The position numbers were made by a program, and so were the translations under genes. The notes below the pieces were generated by a model. It saw only the letters and a list, made by a program, of their open reading frames with translations, searched no databases and was not told the origin of the DNA. Shown here in pieces: positions 5,924-9,255 of a DNA stretch of 9,255 bases (the stretch's first letter is position 1; every line of letters starts with the position of its first letter). Origin of the DNA: Flavobacteriales bacterium. GTDB taxonomy: Bacteria > Bacteroidota > Bacteroidia > Flavobacteriales_D > Sanyastnellaceae. The stretch spans positions 14,257 to 23,511 of the forward strand of contig JANRAA010000177.1 of assembly GCA_030728235.1 (NCBI GenBank). Reading direction: 5' to 3'.

Positions 5924-7186
5924 ATGAAGACAAATCATCAAATTATAATTATCGGAGGTGGAACTGCAGGTATTATGGTAGCTTCTCAACTATTGAAGAA
6001 AGATTCAAAACTCGATATTGCAATTATAGAGCCTTCAGATAAACATTTTTATCAGCCAGCTTGGACATTGGTAGGTGCAGGTACTTATGATATGGCTAAA
6101 ACTGAGAGACCAATGTCTTCTGTTATGCCAAATGGGGTAAGTTGGATTAAAGAGTATGCAGATAGTTTTCAGCCCGAAGAAAATGCCATAACCTTGAAAT
6201 CAGGATTAAAGCTGAACTATGAAGTCCTTGTTGTAGCCCCTGGTTTGGTAATGGATACTTCTTTAATCGAGGGGCTAACAGAATCGCTTGGGAAAGGTGT
6301 AGTGTGCTCGAATTATACGAATCCAGAGCATACTTGGGAAGTGCTAAGAAATTTTAATGGGGGCAACGCTGTTTTCACTCAGCCGACAACACCAATAAAA
6401 TGTGGAGGAGCACCTCAGAAGATGGCATATATGGCTGCCGATTATTTTAGGAAGAATGGCCGACAGTCTAAAACGAATGTTGTTTTAGCTATGCCCGGTT
6501 CGGTAATTTTTGGTGTGAAACCGATAGCGGAAACCCTTATGGAAGTTATCCATCGCTACAACATTCATTTCAAGCCGTTTTATGCACCAGTAAAGATAGA
6601 CGGAGAAAACAGAATAGTGACTTTTAAAAGCGTGGCGCCAAGTGAAAATCAATGTGTTGTGAATGAAGGGAATGTTTTGAATGAGACAATGTCAGGGTCT
6701 AGTAGTATCGAAATGCCGTTTGATATGCTTCACCTTGCCCCACCGCAAACAGCACCCAAGTTTATCAAAGAATCCCCTTTGGTGAATGAGGCGGGTTGGT
6801 TAAATGTAGACACTGCAACGCTTCAACATAAGACCTATCAGAATATTTTTGGATTAGGCGATGTAGCCGCACTTCCGACTGCAAAAACAGGAGCTGCCAT
6901 TCGCAAGCAAGTGCCAGTCGTGGTTGATAATGTGCGTCATATATTAAGTCATCAAGGACTTGGTACAAAAACATACAATGGCTACTCATCTTGCCCACTT
7001 GTAACTGGTTATGGAAAAATGGTGTTAGCAGAATTCGATTACCAAAACAATTTTATCCCAGATCCGAAACTCAAACAAATGTTAGTGTTTAATTCGAATA
7101 AAGAACATTGGCGTTTATGGATGTTGAAAAAGTATATTTTGCCAAGTTTGTATTGGAACAAGATGATGAAAGGCGAAGATGTATAA
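5924..7186 (+). CDS. sqr: Sulfide:quinone oxidoreductase, type II-like
   Basis: Peripheral-membrane flavoprotein (420 aa) that oxidises sulfide and passes electrons to the quinone pool. The N-terminal Rossmann motif IIIIGGGTAGIMVASQLL (7-24) binds FAD. The segment VFTQPTTPIKCGGAPQK (150-166) carries C160 and YNGYSSCPLVTGYGK (351-365) carries C357. These correspond to the two redox cysteines of type II SQR, the group that includes the mitochondrial enzyme. A second FAD contact region, FGLGDVAALPTAKTGAAIRKQ, occupies 309-329. The tail has aromatic and basic residues (HWRLWMLKKYILPSLYWNKM) suited to membrane contact. The ATG start directly precedes the first beta strand. It is monocistronic here and convergent with the transposase-like gene. 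It may detoxify sulfide or feed respiration; no persulfide dioxygenase or rhodanese gene is adjacent. Confidence 0.92.
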   Translation: MKTNHQIIIIGGGTAGIMVASQLLKKDSKLDIAIIEPSDKHFYQPAWTLVGAGTYDMAKTERPMSSVMPNGVSWIKEYADSFQPEENAITLKSGLKLNYEVLVVAPGLVMDTSLIEGLTESLGKGVVCSNYTNPEHTWEVLRNFNGGNAVFTQPTTPIKCGGAPQKMAYMAADYFRKNGRQSKTNVVLAMPGSVIFGVKPIAETLMEVIHRYNIHFKPFYAPVKIDGENRIVTFKSVAPSENQCVVNEGNVLNETMSGSSSIEMPFDMLHLAPPQTAPKFIKESPLVNEAGWLNVDTATLQHKTYQNIFGLGDVAALPTAKTGAAIRKQVPVVVDNVRHILSHQGLGTKTYNGYSSCPLVTGYGKMVLAEFDYQNNFIPDPKLKQMLVFNSNKEHWRLWMLKKYILPSLYWNKMMKGEDV

Positions 7187-7199
7187 GGCCATCTTTCTT
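7175..7199 (+). terminator. Weak terminator-like hairpin at the end of sqr
   Basis: AAGATG (7176-7181) pairs with CATCTT (7190-7195) across an 8-nt loop, with a possible further G-T pair, followed by TTCTT. The stem overlaps the sqr stop codon. G/C content is low and the T-run is interrupted, so termination would be inefficient. Confidence 0.3.
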
Positions 7200-7230
7200 G
7201 ACGTTCCAAAAAGTTACTCTTCTTGCTTTT

Positions 7231-8100
7231 CTAACTGGAAGGAATTCCCCAAGATTCATTTAGCAGACTGAAGGTGATGCCAATTTCGAATTTCCGAACC
7301 GTATCAAATATTCCATGAAATGAAAACTCATCGAGGTATTTCTGGATATATCTAAGGGTCACTCCTAAGTGGATGGTTGAGATTTTCGATTGAAAATTCT
7401 CGAGAATTCTGGTATTAGCTCCTTCTTTTGGTGAATGTTTCAAATCTATTTCGGGCAAAGAATGCCGTGCATGCCGGTTTAATCTTTTGAGGAAATATCT
7501 TCTACGTGCGATGCTTTTCTCTTTTAGATTCAACTCATGTTCCCATATGTAATTCTTTTGTGAATGAATTAGAATTGGTCGATCCATCGTCATTGGATTT
7601 TCATTTTGGAAATTTCTAAAAGCTGAAGCAATTGTCACTTTTTGCTGGTTTTTTAACTTCGGTATTTTCCTAATCAATGAAACGTTTGCGCATTGATCTG
7701 CTTGAACTTCAAATAGATCGAAATTAATCATTCTAACAAGTGTTTGTCCCATAGCAAGTCGAAGTTTATGCATCATAAACCAAACGCTTTCGTAGCGTTT
7801 CAAGTTTAACCTGCGCTGCATTTCTGATGCTGAGATGTTAGCCTTTGATGTGCTCAAAATTAAGATAGCCTTAAACCATGTGCTTATAGGTAAGTTGCTG
7901 TGCATCAATATTGTCTGGCTTTTCAAAGTTATAGGCTTTGAGCAATTTTTGCATTTCCACTGCCAAGAAGACTGAAACCAATAATGGTTTTTAGACTTAC
8001 ATCTTGAACATTGGATTCCATTTTTCTCTCGCAACGTTTTGAAGTATTCGCGTGATTCATCTTCATTTTCTGCGATTTTTTTTAGTGTCTGAAGGTCCAT
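7231..8100 (-). CDS. IS1595-family transposase-like protein, catalytic motif apparently lost
   Basis: A 289-aa protein with the N-terminal layout of IS1595/ISXO2 transposases. It has a zinc ribbon with C31-x2-C34 and C50-x2-C53 around W46 and W48, then SNLPISTWFKAILILSTSK (68-86), then an HTH-like region ISASEMQRRLNL...YESVWFMMHKLRLAMG (89-118). The C-terminus YIQKYLDEFSFH (251-262) matches the family's closing motif. Where active members have V-E-x-D-E, this protein reads FEVQADQ (130-136), so the first catalytic aspartate seems replaced. The middle region is short and lacks a recognisable second catalytic aspartate. The frame is uninterrupted. No inverted repeats or target duplication were seen at its borders. 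It may be a recently decayed transposase or a domesticated DNA-binding protein. Family call is fairly sure; function unknown. Confidence 0.7.
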   Translation of the reverse strand: MDLQTLKKIAENEDESREYFKTLREKNGIQCSRCKSKNHYWFQSSWQWKCKNCSKPITLKSQTILMHSNLPISTWFKAILILSTSKANISASEMQRRLNLKRYESVWFMMHKLRLAMGQTLVRMINFDLFEVQADQCANVSLIRKIPKLKNQQKVTIASAFRNFQNENPMTMDRPILIHSQKNYIWEHELNLKEKSIARRRYFLKRLNRHARHSLPEIDLKHSPKEGANTRILENFQSKISTIHLGVTLRYIQKYLDEFSFHGIFDTVRKFEIGITFSLLNESWGIPSS

Positions 8101-8118
8101 AACGTGTTTTAGTTTGCA

Positions 8119-8126
8119 CGAATGTA
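8119..8126 (-). promoter_or_regulatory. Possible -7 element of the transposase-like gene
   Basis: TACATTCG on the minus strand matches TAnnTTTG at all but one position and lies 18 bp before the ATG, so the transcript would be nearly leaderless. No -33 element is clear. Weak evidence. Confidence 0.25.
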
Positions 8127-8221
8127 GAATAGAAGTCTGCAGGTTTGACAGCGACTTTGTGGATGTAGGTTAGAATTTTGTTTGTGTCAGTTTTATTGTT
8201 TTAAAGTTTGTTTTAGTAGCC

Positions 8222-8263
8222 TATCCGCAATCGTATAATTCGAATTTTATAACACTGCGGATA
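8222..8263 (+). repeat. 42-bp palindrome B (TATCCGCA...TGCGGATA) upstream of the methyltransferase gene
   Basis: The outer arms TATCCGCA (8222-8229) and TGCGGATA (8256-8263) are perfectly complementary. The inner arms TATAA (8234-8238) and TTATA (8247-8251) are also symmetric, around an AATTCGAATT core. The half-site spacing of 36 bp and much of the interior match palindrome A at 5785-5828 in opposite orientation, and the aligned block covers 8213-8285. It sits in the divergent region between the transposase-like gene and the methyltransferase gene. Confidence 0.75.
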
Positions 8264-8274
8264 AAATGGTTCTG

Positions 8275-8282
8275 TACTTTTG
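8275..8282 (+). promoter_or_regulatory. Probable -7 element of the methyltransferase gene
   Basis: TACTTTTG is a perfect TAnnTTTG match, 22 bp before the ATG at 8305; RNA would begin near 8289. Palindrome B ends 11 bp upstream and overlaps the -33 position, where no TTTG is seen. The same octamer serves the amidotransferase gene and the zapA operon. Confidence 0.45.
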
Positions 8283-8304
8283 GTTTTATCACTATTTTAC
8301 ATCC

Positions 8305-9255
8305 ATGCTTTCAAAACCAGAACAATCCGCCCTCCGCGCCGACATTTTCCGCCACCTCGATGGAATCGTTACCGCACCAATAGCATTCGCTCTTCACAAC
8401 AACAATGTAACTTCCTCTATTCTGAAAAAAGAAGTTGTGAATGTATCTGTGCTCGCTGCAGAATTTAACGCCAATGAAGGATACCTCAATGTTGCCTTGC
8501 GTGTGCTTGCTTCTCAAGGTTGGCTGAATCAAATCGTCAATAACGAAACAGACCAAATTCAATACGCATGTAACGATAAATCTGAGTTCGCTTTCTCTTT
8601 GTTTTACCTCTATAAAGATATCGTAGACCTCATGTCTATCTCTGGTAAGCACCATCCGAGAAAGTTCTCTGTCGAAGCTTTCAATGTGATGGAGAAAATA
8701 TGTGCGAATTATCAAAACAAGTTCGGACTTGCTGAAAGCTCAAATCCAATTCTGCAAGAGGTACAAAATCAAGTGCTTAAGCACATCGAGGGTGCTCTGA
8801 TCGGACCCACAATCGTCCATCTTGGAATGGGGGGTATGTTTCATAAATATTTCATGGAGGCATCGTTCAGAGCCGATGAATATCATGAAAACCCCGAAAG
8901 TTTCTATAAACTACTCTCATTCTTTACCTACTTGGGATGGTTTAAACAGAAGAATGAAACGTTTCAGTTTACTGATCGAGGACTATTCTTTGCCAGGAGA
9001 GCAAGTTCATACGGTGTGACGGTCTCTTATCTCCCTATGTTCAGACATACCCAAGATTTTATTTTTGGAGATGCCAAAAAACTCAGAGAACTGTCTGATG
9101 GTGAAGATGAAAAACACGTGGACCGAGCAATGAATGTATGGGGTAGTGGTGGCGCTCATGCCACTTATTTCAAAAGAATAGATGAAATCGTTATAGAACT
9201 GTTTAACCGTCCTATCGAAGATCAACCGAAAGGGATTCTCGAGATGGGTTGCGGA
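8305..9255 (+). CDS. SAM-dependent methyltransferase, N-terminal part, resembling SxtA/AprA-type polyketide starter methyltransferases
   Basis: Partial: 317 codons are present and the window ends inside SAM-binding motif I (ILEMGCG, 311-317). Residues about 15-85 look like a winged-helix domain (HLDGIVTAPIAFAL, then GYLNVALRVLASQGWL at 59-74). A second helical segment covers 160-230 (GPTIVHLGMGGMF, FYKLLSFFTYLGWF, FTDRGLFFARR). Just before motif I are SYLPMF (241-246), FIFGD (252-256), HVDRAMNVWGSGGAH (271-285) and EDQPKGILEMGCG. From memory these closely parallel the methyltransferase domain at the start of SxtA (saxitoxin) and related AprA loading enzymes, which methylate malonyl-ACP; no search was run. 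The rest of the protein, possibly with GNAT-like, carrier or aminotransferase domains, is beyond the edge. The ATG at 8305 suits the domain start and the promoter. An antisense open frame at 8311-8715 is a shadow. Confidence 0.8.
   Translation, partial: MLSKPEQSALRADIFRHLDGIVTAPIAFALHNNNVTSSILKKEVVNVSVLAAEFNANEGYLNVALRVLASQGWLNQIVNNETDQIQYACNDKSEFAFSLFYLYKDIVDLMSISGKHHPRKFSVEAFNVMEKICANYQNKFGLAESSNPILQEVQNQVLKHIEGALIGPTIVHLGMGGMFHKYFMEASFRADEYHENPESFYKLLSFFTYLGWFKQKNETFQFTDRGLFFARRASSYGVTVSYLPMFRHTQDFIFGDAKKLRELSDGEDEKHVDRAMNVWGSGGAHATYFKRIDEIVIELFNRPIEDQPKGILEMGCG

Noticed and set aside
7187..8160. Terminal inverted repeats of an intact IS element around the transposase-like gene
   Set aside because: Comparing 7187-7230 with 8101-8160 by eye gave no convincing inverted repeat or short target duplication.
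5785..8263. Palindromes as dif-like or phage attachment sites
   Set aside because: The 36-bp half-site spacing and long symmetric arms do not fit the 11-6-11 layout of Xer sites, and no integrase gene is present.
8311..8715. Minus-strand open frame of 134 codons
   Set aside because: It lies opposite the methyltransferase gene, which has recognisable domain motifs in its own frame; no family features in the antisense product.

Overview
The window looks like a chromosomal segment of a Bacteroidota bacterium, probably a Flavobacteriales-type relative. The reasons are the gene families present (ZapA with an adjacent coiled-coil protein, RNase Y, a long M23 peptidase, a DUF2007-type protein), the lack of clear Shine-Dalgarno sequences, and repeated matches to the Bacteroidota promoter pattern TAnnTTTG, mostly as the octamer TACTTTTG. 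No ribosomal RNA, tRNA or CRISPR array was seen.

Left half (1-5065), housekeeping. On the minus strand, a small coiled-coil protein, zapA and rny form a tight operon (2735 to 592). It ends in a perfect 11-bp terminator hairpin at 547-574. Downstream, on the same strand but behind its own promoter, is the N-terminal part of a polysaccharide flippase that runs off the left edge. Diverging from the zapA operon is a plus-strand pair: a secreted M23 endopeptidase with its metal-site motifs intact, and a small DUF2007-type membrane protein. Cell division, RNA turnover, envelope export and peptidoglycan remodelling therefore sit side by side.

Right half (5067-9255), accessory in character. It holds a stand-alone class II glutamine amidotransferase (minus), a type II-like sulfide:quinone oxidoreductase (plus), a protein derived from an IS1595-family transposase but apparently lacking the normal catalytic motif (minus), and the start of a SAM-dependent methyltransferase (plus, cut by the right edge). 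From memory, the methyltransferase resembles the methyltransferase domain of SxtA/AprA-type polyketide starter enzymes. It may mark the beginning of a natural-product locus beyond the window.

The most unusual structure is a pair of related 42-44 bp palindromes (5785-5828 and 8222-8263), each with TATCCG and CGGATA half-sites exactly 36 bp apart. They lie in opposite orientation in the two divergent intergenic regions, directly upstream of TACTTTTG promoter elements for the amidotransferase and the methyltransferase. Together they bracket the sqr plus transposase-like pair. They could be operators of a shared regulator, ends of an old mobile unit, or members of a dispersed palindromic repeat family. 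The sequence alone does not decide between these.
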